From Shewanella hafniensis (GTDB lineage: Bacteria; Pseudomonadota; Gammaproteobacteria; Enterobacterales; Shewanellaceae): a stretch of DNA of 64,000 nt. Under the pieces are notes generated by a model. That model made no database searches. It saw nothing but the letters and a program-made list of their open reading frames with translations, and was not told the origin of the DNA. A program made the translations under genes and the position numbers. Each line of letters opens with the position of its first letter. Within the stretch, counting starts at the first letter, position 1. Below are positions 52,173 to 60,750 of the stretch, piece after piece. The stretch is from assembly GCF_019655335.1 (NCBI RefSeq), contig NZ_BPFD01000002.1, positions 96,299 to 160,298 of the forward strand, in the 5' to 3' direction.

Positions 52173-52736
52173 TTAAGACTTTTTAACGAAGCACGTCAGG
52201 ATCACAATACGAGTCCCGTTAACACGGCCTTCGATATGCTCTGGGTTGTTAGTCAAAGCAATGTTACGCACCGCTGTGCCGCGCTTAGCCACAAAGCTCG
52301 TGCCTTTCACGTTTAAGTCCTTGATGATGACCACAGTATCGCCAGCGTTAAGCACGGCACCATTGCTGTCTAGCGTTGGAGTCGTGTCGTCACCTGCTGC
52401 GGCAACTTCGGCATCACCCCACGCTTTTAAATCGTCTTCAAGGTAAAGCATATCCAGTAAATCTTGCGCCCAGCTTTCGCCATTTAAGCGCTTAAGCATA
52501 CGATATGACATCACTTGAACTGCCGGAACCGGGCTCCACATGCTGTCGTTCAGACAACGCCAGTGGTTCATGTCCATGGTATCCGGTGCCGCAATTTGGC
52601 CACTGCAGGTTTCACAAATCATGATCTCATTGTCACGGCCATCGGAGGCTGGCAGATCATAAATAGAGAGTTCAAGCTCGCTGCCACACAGTTCACACTT
52701 GCCGCCACAGCGACTTAGCAATTCATTTTCAGTCAT
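52173..52736 (-). CDS. yjdM: YjdM/PhnA-family zinc-ribbon protein
   Basis: 187 residues. Zinc ribbon CGGKCELCGSE...CETC at the N-terminus, then the PhnA C-terminal domain (DSNGAVLNAGDTVVIIKDLNVKGTSFVAKRGTAVRNIAL and IVILTCFVKK). The PhnA name is historical; the protein is not needed for phosphonate use in E. coli and its function is unknown. Convergent with the MFS gene. The protein is complete. Confidence 0.93.
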   Translation of the reverse strand: MTENELLSRCGGKCELCGSELELSIYDLPASDGRDNEIMICETCSGQIAAPDTMDMNHWRCLNDSMWSPVPAVQVMSYRMLKRLNGESWAQDLLDMLYLEDDLKAWGDAEVAAAGDDTTPTLDSNGAVLNAGDTVVIIKDLNVKGTSFVAKRGTAVRNIALTNNPEHIEGRVNGTRIVILTCFVKKS

Positions 52737-52870
52737 TTTTCTGTTCTATATGCCTAGTAAAAAGCGGATTATGCCATAAACTGGCTTTTTTCGGCAGGGG
52801 GCTTAAGCAATATAACCCTATTTTTTATAAGTTTTATAAACCGCGCCCACACTGACTTGGTGATTAATCT

Positions 52871-55090
52871 TTAAAATTCATAGGCTAAACTCAAGCGAAC
52901 ATCGCGCCCCGCAGCGGGTATCCCATCGGAGAGAAACGGCACCACTTGCAGATTGGTGAGGTTTTTCACCATCAAACGCACGCTTAAGCCCTTTAAACTG
53001 GCTTGAGGTTCATAGGCGAGATACACATTCTGCAGGAAGTAATTCTCGCTCGGCGATTCGGCATTAAAGATATCGCCGTGGGGAACATTGGTTTGCGCAT
53101 CATACCAAGCGCCCTGCCAAGCGATAGAAATGTCATCTGTGATATACATGCCCAAACGCAGACGAATATCGAGCGGGGCTATGTTAGCTAAATATTCATC
53201 GTCATCTTGGCTATCTCTGAGTGACCCATTGTGTTGCCCTTGCAGCCATGAAACCGCCAGATCACTGAACACATCTTGATAGCGATATTGGGCTTCAAAA
53301 TCGGCACCATAAATATTATAACCATCAAGATTGGTGTAACCACTTTGAATTAACTGGGTTTTATCAGACTTAGCTCCGCGGCGCTGGGCAATATCATCGC
53401 GACCTAGGTTAGCAAACAGGGTGATTTGGGTCGACAGCGCATCCTCATTGGCAAACAGATGCTGGTGCTGTGTCATCAAGCCTAACTTGAAGGCATGTAA
53501 GCGTTCGACATCAATGTCACGACTCGTGCCGGTAATGCTAGCTTTGGCGTATTGCACGGCATAAATCTCATCCACCACAGGGGCTTGCAGACTATAGGTG
53601 TAATCAAAGTTTAACCGAGCATAGTTTGTCAGTTGGTAATCTATGCCTAATCTTGGTGAGAATCCCGAGTGGTGAGTCGCGCTATAGTCGTGGCCCGCAG
53701 CGATATCGTTGTAATCTGGTGCAATATTTGGCCGACCTATGCTGTAGATAAAATCATATCGCAGCGAGGGAGTGACGGTTAAGTCGTTGGTGAGATGAAT
53801 CGCATCGCGAACATACACGGCATAGGTGTCTTGGCGACCTTCGGGTTGATAATAAGGTGTGTACCAGCCAAAGTTTTTCTCAGGATTCTTCTCATAGCTC
53901 TTGTTAAACACCAGCGAAGTGCGATCGAGACTGCGGTACTGTAATCCTGTGGTGATTTCATGATCGCCAATCAAACTCAAGTTGTTGATATCAATGTAAT
54001 CACGTTTGTAGTCTAGCCAAGATTCGTGACCGAAGTTGCCAACGGAAACCGTCATTTTCTCCCACGCGATATCGGGTCTTATCCAGTGGCGCGCGTTCGC
54101 CGAATGGGAGATCACCACTTGAGTATCGATCAACGGATTGCTCGGCGAGTAACGATAATTGGCTGACCAAGTGTTGTCTTCATAGGTGTTGTAGGCGGTG
54201 GTGGCATACAGCGCCTGCTCGTAGGAGCCGTACTTTTTGATGTTGTAGTCTGAGATGGCAGGCATGGGGCCACGGCGATTGGCCCAAGGTTTGCGGCCCT
54301 CATCGAGATAATGGGTCACGCTCAAGGCAAGTTGGTGATCGCCCTGCTCATAATCCATCTTGCCTAGATAGTTATCTTGCTCATAGCCCGAATATTCAAA
54401 CTCATCGCCATTGGCTAAAGTGACATCCCCCGCATCACGGCGTGTAAGATGCAGCAAGCCAGATAAGTGTGAATTCACTCGGCCATAAACTGTCCCCGTA
54501 TAACCCATAGCGTCATTATTACTGGCGTAGCTGGTTTTGACTCGCGCGCCAAGGGATTGATCATATTTAAGAAAATCATCGGCCGATTTAGTGACCACAT
54601 ACATGGCCCCACCAAAACCGCCATTACCCGAGCGCACATCATGGGCGCCTTTAATCACTTCCACTCGTTTGATGAGATCAGGATCGAGGAAAAATGAACC
54701 ATAGCGATACTGCTCAAATCCCACCGGAGCATTATCCACATAAACGTTAAAATCTTCGGTCTCGCCAAAGCCCCAAATATTAATCCGCTCACCGCCGCTG
54801 CGAGTACCGCCATCGATATGCGCCCCTGCCATATCATCAATCACTTCGGCGAAGGTCGTTGCCTGCATCTCCTCGATTTGTTCCATGGAAATAATCGCTT
54901 CACCGGGTTTAGCGACTGTGATGGCCCTACGATATTGCTGCCCATGAACCTGTAGGATTTCAATTGGCTCAACCTTAGGCTCGCCCAATACCTCAGCGGC
55001 GTACAACGGCATTGAGGGCAATATACATAATCCCATAAGCGACAGATTTCTATTCGCTTTCCACTTCTCAAACTTAGGCAAGCAACCCAT
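52871..55090 (-). CDS. TonB-dependent outer-membrane receptor, probably iron-regulated
   Basis: 739 residues. Signal peptide (NLSLMGLCILPSMPLYAA), TonB-box-like IEILQVHGQ, plug domain (MEQIEEMQATTFAEVIDD, RINIWGFGETEDFNVYVDNAP, KRVEVIKGAHDVRSGNGGFGGAMYVVT), and a barrel ending in RLSLAYEF (terminal Phe). The NIWGFG plug motif is unlike the carbohydrate receptor at 34593 and fits iron/heme/siderophore receptors. A Fur-like site lies upstream. The ligand cannot be named. Confidence 0.88.
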   Translation of the reverse strand: MGCLPKFEKWKANRNLSLMGLCILPSMPLYAAEVLGEPKVEPIEILQVHGQQYRRAITVAKPGEAIISMEQIEEMQATTFAEVIDDMAGAHIDGGTRSGGERINIWGFGETEDFNVYVDNAPVGFEQYRYGSFFLDPDLIKRVEVIKGAHDVRSGNGGFGGAMYVVTKSADDFLKYDQSLGARVKTSYASNNDAMGYTGTVYGRVNSHLSGLLHLTRRDAGDVTLANGDEFEYSGYEQDNYLGKMDYEQGDHQLALSVTHYLDEGRKPWANRRGPMPAISDYNIKKYGSYEQALYATTAYNTYEDNTWSANYRYSPSNPLIDTQVVISHSANARHWIRPDIAWEKMTVSVGNFGHESWLDYKRDYIDINNLSLIGDHEITTGLQYRSLDRTSLVFNKSYEKNPEKNFGWYTPYYQPEGRQDTYAVYVRDAIHLTNDLTVTPSLRYDFIYSIGRPNIAPDYNDIAAGHDYSATHHSGFSPRLGIDYQLTNYARLNFDYTYSLQAPVVDEIYAVQYAKASITGTSRDIDVERLHAFKLGLMTQHQHLFANEDALSTQITLFANLGRDDIAQRRGAKSDKTQLIQSGYTNLDGYNIYGADFEAQYRYQDVFSDLAVSWLQGQHNGSLRDSQDDDEYLANIAPLDIRLRLGMYITDDISIAWQGAWYDAQTNVPHGDIFNAESPSENYFLQNVYLAYEPQASLKGLSVRLMVKNLTNLQVVPFLSDGIPAAGRDVRLSLAYEF

Positions 55091-55154
55091 TTAACGTCTT
55101 CCTATTAACAAACCAATCTAAAAATAGGGCGGCATTATAGGCACTAACGAAGAA

Positions 55155-55173
55155 GATAAGAATAGTTCTCACT
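55155..55173. promoter_or_regulatory. Fur-box-like sequence upstream of TonB receptor
   Basis: GATAAGAATAGTTCTCACT matches 11 of 19 positions of the Fur consensus (GATAATGATAATCATTATC) by hand and contains the dyad TAAGAA / TTCTCA. It lies about 65 bases upstream of the receptor ATG. Confidence 0.5.
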
Positions 55174-55417
55174 TGGCTTTACGTGTAAATAACGGTCTGG
55201 TTGAAAAACAAGATAGAAACGGTACGCTTCAAAAAATTTAAGTGAAGATCTTGCCTAAGGATGGCAGTATGACTGCCATATTTGATAGCCTTTCATCCTC
55301 TATAGAGTGTACGACCTTGAAATAGTTGAATATACGGCAGCTCGCCTGACGTTCGCCCTGCTTGTATCTCTAGGCTGTTGGCACTCGTTTCACATGCATT
55401 AATAAGGTTCACCGATA

Positions 55418-56218
55418 ATGGCCACGCTCACGACTAAAATGCCTATTGCGACTGGTGCAACGTTCAGCGCTGCAAGTTTGCAATTTTTAAATCAACTGGC
55501 GCAAAACAACTCCCGCGACTGGTTTAAAGCCCATCAGGCGGAATACGAAGAAACAGTGAGAACCCCAGCGCTACAGTTTATCGAGCAAATGCAGCCCAGT
55601 ATCCTCGCCCTCTCGCCTCGGCTCACTGCCGTACCGAAAAAAGTCGGTGGCAGTCTTATGCGCCCCCAGCGAGACAGCCGTTTTAGCAAAGATAAAACGC
55701 CCTATAAAACCAATGTTGGTATTCAATTTCGCCATTTTCAGGGCAAAGACGTGCATGCGCCGGGACTGTACTTACACATTGCCGGGGATGGCTGTTTTAT
55801 TGCCGCAGGGATTTGGCACCCAGAATCGAAGGCCTTAAATGCCATTCGCACTTGCATCGATGAGAATCCCAACGGCTATAAAAAAGCGCTACAAACCTTA
55901 CAAAGTCATGGATTTAACATGGACGGTGATAGCTTAACTCGACCACCAAAGGGATTTGATAAAAACCACCCTATGCTGGCCGAGCTAAAACGCAAAGATT
56001 TTATCGCCATAAAAAATATTGCTTTTGAAGAACTCTGTCGCCCAGATACCGCTAACTTCTGCTCAGAGCAATTTTCCCACTGCTCTCAGTTGATGGCCTA
56101 CCTGTGTTTCGCGCTGGATTTGGACTTCAGACAATTGATTTTTAACCAATTGATTCGTAAAAATAGACCGTTAAAAAATAGATTACTAAAAGCAACATGG
56201 CCTAGGCGAAAAACCTAG
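55418..56218 (+). CDS. DUF2461 (TIGR02453) family protein
   Basis: 266 residues. Signature sequence: LQFLNQLAQNNSRDWFKAHQAEYE near residue 22, then VGGSLMRPQRDSRFSKDKTPYKTNVGIQF and GLYLHIAGDGCFIAAGIWHPE. The family is widespread and of unknown function. The C-terminus is slightly extended and basic. The stop codon lies in the right arm of a strong hairpin (56197-56223). Confidence 0.9.
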   Translation: MATLTTKMPIATGATFSAASLQFLNQLAQNNSRDWFKAHQAEYEETVRTPALQFIEQMQPSILALSPRLTAVPKKVGGSLMRPQRDSRFSKDKTPYKTNVGIQFRHFQGKDVHAPGLYLHIAGDGCFIAAGIWHPESKALNAIRTCIDENPNGYKKALQTLQSHGFNMDGDSLTRPPKGFDKNHPMLAELKRKDFIAIKNIAFEELCRPDTANFCSEQFSHCSQLMAYLCFALDLDFRQLIFNQLIRKNRPLKNRLLKATWPRRKT

Positions 56219-56223
56219 GCCAT
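56197..56223. terminator. Hairpin overlapping the DUF2461 stop
   Basis: ATGGCCTAGG / CCTAGGCCAT perfect 10-bp stem with a 7-nt loop; the gene's TAG lies within the right arm. Ends between convergent genes. A5 in the loop rather than a T-run after it, so termination strength is uncertain. Confidence 0.6.
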
Positions 56224-56262
56224 TCAAACTACAACTTGCACCTTAAATGGCTTAATTTGCAC

Positions 56263-56853
56263 TTAAACTTTTGTATTTAAAGTGCCCAAGTAACTCTGTA
56301 AAACTGCAAAGGCATTGTCTAGCAGCTCATATTCACCCGCTTTACCTAACACCCTAATTCCTTGTAATTGCAATACTAAAAATGCAGCGACCTGATGTGG
56401 TTGTACATGGGGGAGTAACTCGCCTCGCGCTTGGCAATCCCGTAACACTTGGGTAAATGAAGCCTGTAATCGGCAAAATAATCGCTGACATTCCTGCAGT
56501 ACACTCTCATCGTCAAGGCTCTTTTCAAGCACGGCATTTTGCATAAAACAGCCGTATTTTTGTTCCCTCTGCAGGGCAACAAAGCGCGCTAGATAAGCTT
56601 CTATTTCGGCCAAGCCCGCTTTTTCATGCAACAGGGTATCTGAGGCGCCAAAGGAGTAGTTATCGAGGTAAAAACGGAGGCACTCGTGGTAAAGATTCTG
56701 CTTATCCCCGAAACTGTTATAAAGACTAAATCGATTAATACCTAAATGGCCGACGAGATCGGAAATCGAGGTTTCGGCAAAGCCCTTTTGCCAAAAAAGC
56801 TCCATCGCCAATATGAGTTTTTCCTGCCGATCAAAATTACAACTTCGTGCCAT
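56263..56853 (-). CDS. TetR-family regulator of the GST pair
   Basis: 196 residues. N-terminal TetR helix-turn-helix (ILAMELFWQKGFAETSISDLVGHLGINRFSLYNSFGDKQNLY) and a C-terminal ligand domain with GCFMQNAVLEKSLDDESV. Three cysteines in the ligand domain could sense electrophiles, as in NemR-type repressors (inference). Divergent from two glutathione S-transferase genes. Repeated (C/T)GATCGTT elements lie in the shared region. Confidence 0.9.
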   Translation of the reverse strand: MARSCNFDRQEKLILAMELFWQKGFAETSISDLVGHLGINRFSLYNSFGDKQNLYHECLRFYLDNYSFGASDTLLHEKAGLAEIEAYLARFVALQREQKYGCFMQNAVLEKSLDDESVLQECQRLFCRLQASFTQVLRDCQARGELLPHVQPHQVAAFLVLQLQGIRVLGKAGEYELLDNAFAVLQSYLGTLNTKV

Positions 56854-56880
56854 AAGCCTGTGACCTAATCTCTTGAATAC

Positions 56881-57010
56881 GTGCTAACGATCAGCTTTAG
56901 CACTCCTCAATCACCGCATTTCTGTTTACTAAAGAAAGTTGAGGAGTAAATCATTCTTGACTGATCGTTTAGATATGGCGTAAATTCTATCCTAACCGAT
57001 CGTTCCGTTA
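56881..57010. promoter_or_regulatory. Repeated GATCGTT elements between TetR and GST genes
   Basis: GCTGATCGTTAG (minus strand, 56884-56895, within an inverted repeat GTGCTAA-N9-TTAGCAC), CTGATCGTTTAG (56961-56972) and TAACCGATCGTTCCGTTA (56993-57010). The shared core yGATCGTT is a candidate TetR operator for both divergent promoters. Confidence 0.5.
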
Positions 57011-57066
57011 AAGTATTATATGCTTAAATCGAGCATAAAGCATTGATAAAAACTACAGGACATTAA

Positions 57067-57693
57067 ATGAAACTCTATGAACTAGCCCCTACGCCTAGCG
57101 CGCGCCGTGTCAGTATTTTCCTAGCGGAAAAAGGTATTGATATCCCGAGGGTGAACGTCGATATCCGCGGCGGTGAAAATTTAAGTGCCGAGTTTAAAAG
57201 CAAAAGTTTAAATGGCCGCATTCCACTGCTCGAACTCGATGATGGCAGCTACCTATGTGAATCCATCGCCATTTGCCGTTATTTAGAAGAAATCCACCCA
57301 AGTGTTAATTCGCTATTTGGTAATACGCCACTTGAGCGCGCCAAAATAGAAATGTGGCAACGTATCATAGAGTTACAAGGCTTAATGGTCGGCTTTCAAG
57401 CCTTTCGTAATTTAAGTGGTGTCTATAAAGACAGGGAAAATTGTGTCGAATCTTGGGGTGCAGAATCACGCCAAAGGGTCATTGACTTCCTACCGACATT
57501 AGACCAACAATTGAGCACATCACCCTTTGTGGCAGGCGATGAATTCAGCATCGCCGATATTTCGGCTTACGTTTTTATCAGCTTTATTAAAAATTTAGAT
57601 ATTGAAGTCACTGACAGCTTGCCGCATCTTAAGGCTTGGTTCATCACTACGGCGCAGCGTCCTGCCATAGTATCGTTAACCCCTACAAAATAG
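57067..57693 (+). CDS. Glutathione S-transferase family protein
   Basis: 208 residues. Thioredoxin-fold N-terminal domain (MKLYELAPTPSARRVSIFLAEKG; the catalytic position is Ser/Pro-rich), the glutathione-binding NGRIPLLELDDGSYLCESIAICRYLEE, then the helical domain with SPFVAGDEFSIADISAYV (N-capping motif). Probably regulated by the divergent TetR gene and co-transcribed with the next GST, 66 bases downstream. The enzyme substrate is unknown. Confidence 0.92.
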   Translation: MKLYELAPTPSARRVSIFLAEKGIDIPRVNVDIRGGENLSAEFKSKSLNGRIPLLELDDGSYLCESIAICRYLEEIHPSVNSLFGNTPLERAKIEMWQRIIELQGLMVGFQAFRNLSGVYKDRENCVESWGAESRQRVIDFLPTLDQQLSTSPFVAGDEFSIADISAYVFISFIKNLDIEVTDSLPHLKAWFITTAQRPAIVSLTPTK

Positions 57694-57759
57694 CGGCACG
57701 AAAACCTTAAAGGGCCAAAAAGTGAGTAGCTATAAGCGTTATAACCTAAAGGAATCATC

Positions 57760-58428
57760 ATGATAGATTTATACACAGCCGCGACCCCTAACGGTTTTAA
57801 AATCTCCATCGCACTGGAAGAAATGGGGCTAGAGTATCGCGTCCACAAGCTAGATTTCAGCATCAACGAGCAAAAACAGCCTGAGTTTATTGCCATTAAT
57901 CCAAATGGTCGCATTCCCGCCATTATCGACCGCGATAACGAGGATTTTGTGGTATTCGAATCGGGTGCGATTCTGCTATACCTCGCCGAAAAAACAGGTA
58001 AATTCCTGCCTGCTGATCCTAAAAAGCGCTCACAGGTGATCCAATGGTTAATGTTCCAAATGAGCGGCGTCGGCCCTATGATGGGACAAGCCAACGTATT
58101 CTTTAGGTACTTCCCTGAAAAAATCCCTGCAGCAATAGAACGTTACCAAAAAGAAGGTCGACGTTTATTTGAAGTCATGAATACTCAACTCGCAACAAAT
58201 CAATACCTTGCAGGTGACGAATACACGATTGCCGACATCGCCACTTGGCCTTGGGTCCGTATCCACGAGTGGAGCGGCATCAACATGGAAGGTTTGACCC
58301 ATTTGCAACGTTGGTTAGATGAGCTTGCGCTCAGACCTGCGTGCCAAAAAGGCATAATCACGCCGCCACCAGTAGAAATGAGTGATGAAGAACGGGCTAA
58401 GCAAATCCAAAAGATGGTGACGAAATAA
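57760..58428 (+). CDS. Glutathione S-transferase family protein (YfcG-like)
   Basis: 222 residues. [59 protein letters not shown], then [35 protein letters not shown] and [15 protein letters not shown]. This set matches the YfcG/YghU nu-class enzymes that use glutathione disulfide for reduction of disulfides. A short ribosome site (AAAGGAA) precedes the ATG. Shares the operon with the previous GST. Confidence 0.92.
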   Translation: MIDLYTAATPNGFKISIALEEMGLEYRVHKLDFSINEQKQPEFIAINPNGRIPAIIDRDNEDFVVFESGAILLYLAEKTGKFLPADPKKRSQVIQWLMFQMSGVGPMMGQANVFFRYFPEKIPAAIERYQKEGRRLFEVMNTQLATNQYLAGDEYTIADIATWPWVRIHEWSGINMEGLTHLQRWLDELALRPACQKGIITPPPVEMSDEERAKQIQKMVTK

Positions 58429-58518
58429 TCACCTTCCAAGCGGTAATTGAGCGTTAGCCTGCAAAACTGCCGTTAGGTACTGAATACACTATAAGATAAG
58501 TTTCAGTAACAGAACCAC

Positions 58519-58557
58519 AAAAAGCCCCGCAAGTTGATGCGACTTTGGGGCTTTTTT
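58519..58557 (+). terminator. Terminator after GST operon
   Basis: AAAGCCCC / GGGGCTTT stem around a 17-nt loop, then TTTT. Confidence 0.85.
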
Positions 58558-58671
58558 ACTGCCTGTTATCGGGCAAAACTGCTACACTCTGCGCCACTTA
58601 TTTTTCCCCTCTGTTACGGCTATGTTCCTTACATAAGGCGCCGTCACAGAAGCATGATCTAGGCTAAATTT

Positions 58672-60063
58672 ATGGGTAATCCAAGCAGCTTCTCTTCCGG
58701 TATGGCATCCAAATCAGATACATCTTCGGCGTTAAATGTCCAAGCGAACACCCTAGCGCAAAAACGTGCGCTCAGTTACGCCAGTACAATTAAGCAGTTA
58801 TTCGATGAAATTCAAAGCAGTAAAATGCCCGCCGACCGTATTTTGGCGAACTACTTTAGAGAACATAAAAAACACGGCTCAAAGGATCGAAAAGTTATTC
58901 GTGAATCCTTGTTTAGCCTGTTTCGCTGGTGGGGTTGGTTTCAGCGAGTAGGCGATCAACAAACCTCTGCCGTTTATTTTGCCTGCCTAAGCGCCAGTGC
59001 TCTATTGGAAGCCCATGCTTGGCAAGATATCGCCAACGCTTGGCATGAGTTATCGCAGTCGCCTATCGATTATCAGCAAGCTCAAGCGCTTGCCGTTGAA
59101 AGTCTCGACGACAAACTCATGCTAATACAGCATTTATTCCCAACGACTGAGTTTAAGGCACAGGATTTATTACCCGACTGGTTCTGGCAAGTGTGCCCAA
59201 TTGATGCGGCGCAGCAAACACAATTAATTGCCGCTATGTCGAGTCGCCCACCGATTTGGGGACGCGCACAAGGGCTCACAAGTCAAGATGCGGCGGCACA
59301 ACTGCAAGCGCTCGGTATAGAAGCGAGTGATGGTCATTACTTTAGCGACGCCATCAATCTTGGCAGCAAAAGCATGAATCTTAATGAAATTTCTCTATAT
59401 AAAGACGGAAAAATTGAGATCCAAGATTTGGCTTCACAGGTGATAGGGCAAATTTGCGCGCCTGAACCCGATGCCCATTGGTGGGATGCCTGCAGTGGTG
59501 CTGGCGGCAAAACCCTGCAACTGCGCTCGTTGATGTTAGCTAAAGCTGCTGATAACCAAACGTCATCTGCGGGCAGCATCATATCGTCGGATATTCGCTC
59601 CAATGCCCTAGAAGAACTGACTAAACGTGCCCAAAGAGCCCACTTTAACGACATTAGCGTTGCCCGTTGGAAGAGCGATGCCCTGCCGGTACCAGCGGAT
59701 CATTTCGACGGTGTGTTAGTCGATGCCCCGTGCAGTTGCACTGGCACTTGGCGACGTAATCCCGATATGCGTTGGTTGGATGGTGTTGAAGCCGTGGCCG
59801 ATAAAGCCGCCTTACAGCTCGATATTTTAAGCCGCAGTAGCCGCGCAGTTAAGGCCGGCGGTATCCTCGTTTACGCCACTTGCTCCTTATCGCCCATCGA
59901 GAACCAAGATGTAGTGACGGCGTTTTTACAGCAACATCCAGAGTTCACGCTCACGCCAATACGCCATCCTTTTAGCGGTGAACAAACAGAAATGTTGACC
60001 GTGTGGCCCTTTGAGGCCAACAGTGATGGCATGTTCGTCGCACGTATGCTGCGCAGCAAGTAA
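58672..60063 (+). CDS. RsmB/NOP-family RNA m5C methyltransferase
   Basis: 463 residues. A helical N-terminal domain (about 30-160; MPADRILANYFREHKKHGSKDRK), then a SAM-dependent methyltransferase domain: DACSGAGGKTLQL, VDAPCSCTGTWRRNPDMRW with Cys354, and YATCSLSPIENQ with Cys404. The two cysteines are 50 apart as in E. coli RsmB, one the nucleophile and the other releasing the product. The N-terminal domain differs from the NusB-like domain of canonical RsmB, so it may be a paralogue and no symbol is given. Substrate, probably 16S or 23S rRNA, not resolved. Confidence 0.88.
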   Translation: MGNPSSFSSGMASKSDTSSALNVQANTLAQKRALSYASTIKQLFDEIQSSKMPADRILANYFREHKKHGSKDRKVIRESLFSLFRWWGWFQRVGDQQTSAVYFACLSASALLEAHAWQDIANAWHELSQSPIDYQQAQALAVESLDDKLMLIQHLFPTTEFKAQDLLPDWFWQVCPIDAAQQTQLIAAMSSRPPIWGRAQGLTSQDAAAQLQALGIEASDGHYFSDAINLGSKSMNLNEISLYKDGKIEIQDLASQVIGQICAPEPDAHWWDACSGAGGKTLQLRSLMLAKAADNQTSSAGSIISSDIRSNALEELTKRAQRAHFNDISVARWKSDALPVPADHFDGVLVDAPCSCTGTWRRNPDMRWLDGVEAVADKAALQLDILSRSSRAVKAGGILVYATCSLSPIENQDVVTAFLQQHPEFTLTPIRHPFSGEQTEMLTVWPFEANSDGMFVARMLRSK

Positions 60064-60088
60064 CACTAACTCATTATTTTGTATCAAA

Positions 60089-60118
60089 ACTTGGCGCCTT
60101 TCATTCTGGGCGCCAGTT
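60089..60118 (+). terminator. Weak terminator-like hairpin after RNA methyltransferase
   Basis: TGGCGCC / GGCGCCA 7-bp stem followed by GTTTC; the T-run is short. Confidence 0.5.
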
Positions 60119-60351
60119 TCAATCATATAATATAATTTCCGATGATAATTACACTTACCCTTTAATTATCATAAAGATAACCCACGCATCCCCCATTAAA
60201 ATCTCAGATACTGCCATTTCAGTGGCAAGATATAGCCTTTGGACAAAACTTTTCACCATCAGTGATGAAATATTTCGCTTTAGCTTCATCTCTCCTTTGG
60301 GTAAAAAGATCGGGTGCTGCGAATGGCACAGGTATTTTTGGAATTTTGACC

Positions 60352-60513
60352 ATGTCACACTCCTATGAATTTGACGACGATGATGCGCCATGGGGCGATA
60401 ACGTCAAAGGTAAGCAAAAGAATAAACGCGTGAAACAGCGCCGCAGAGATACTAAGCGACGTTACTCGGACGATAATACAGAGGTGGATTTCTACCAAAA
60501 TAAATCGAAGTAA
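60352..60513 (+). CDS. Small basic hypothetical protein
   Basis: 53 residues, MSHSYEFDDDDAPWGDNVKGKQ..., acidic then strongly basic (KNKRVKQRRRDTKRRY). The shape, acidic head and basic arginine-rich tail, suggests RNA or ribosome association, but I do not recognise the family. The frame extends upstream to 60262 but the sequence there looks untranslated. GGAA about 9 bases before the ATG. Confidence 0.6.
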   Translation: MSHSYEFDDDDAPWGDNVKGKQKNKRVKQRRRDTKRRYSDDNTEVDFYQNKSK

Positions 60514-60750
60514 CTAAATCTAAGTACCCTTGCTCTCACTGGTTTGTTTTACAAATTCGTTCTGTGCTAAACCTGCCAAATCTGAGCAAGTTGGATAATA
60601 TCCAACTTGCTACTCAACCCCCTTATCCCCTCTCAAATACTTAATCATTCCAGTGTAAAATCAATGGGCTTAATTGCTTATTGGCCCTATGCTTTTTGGG
60701 CTATAACTCCCAAATCATTGGACTTACACTGAAATTTAAGGATGAACGCC

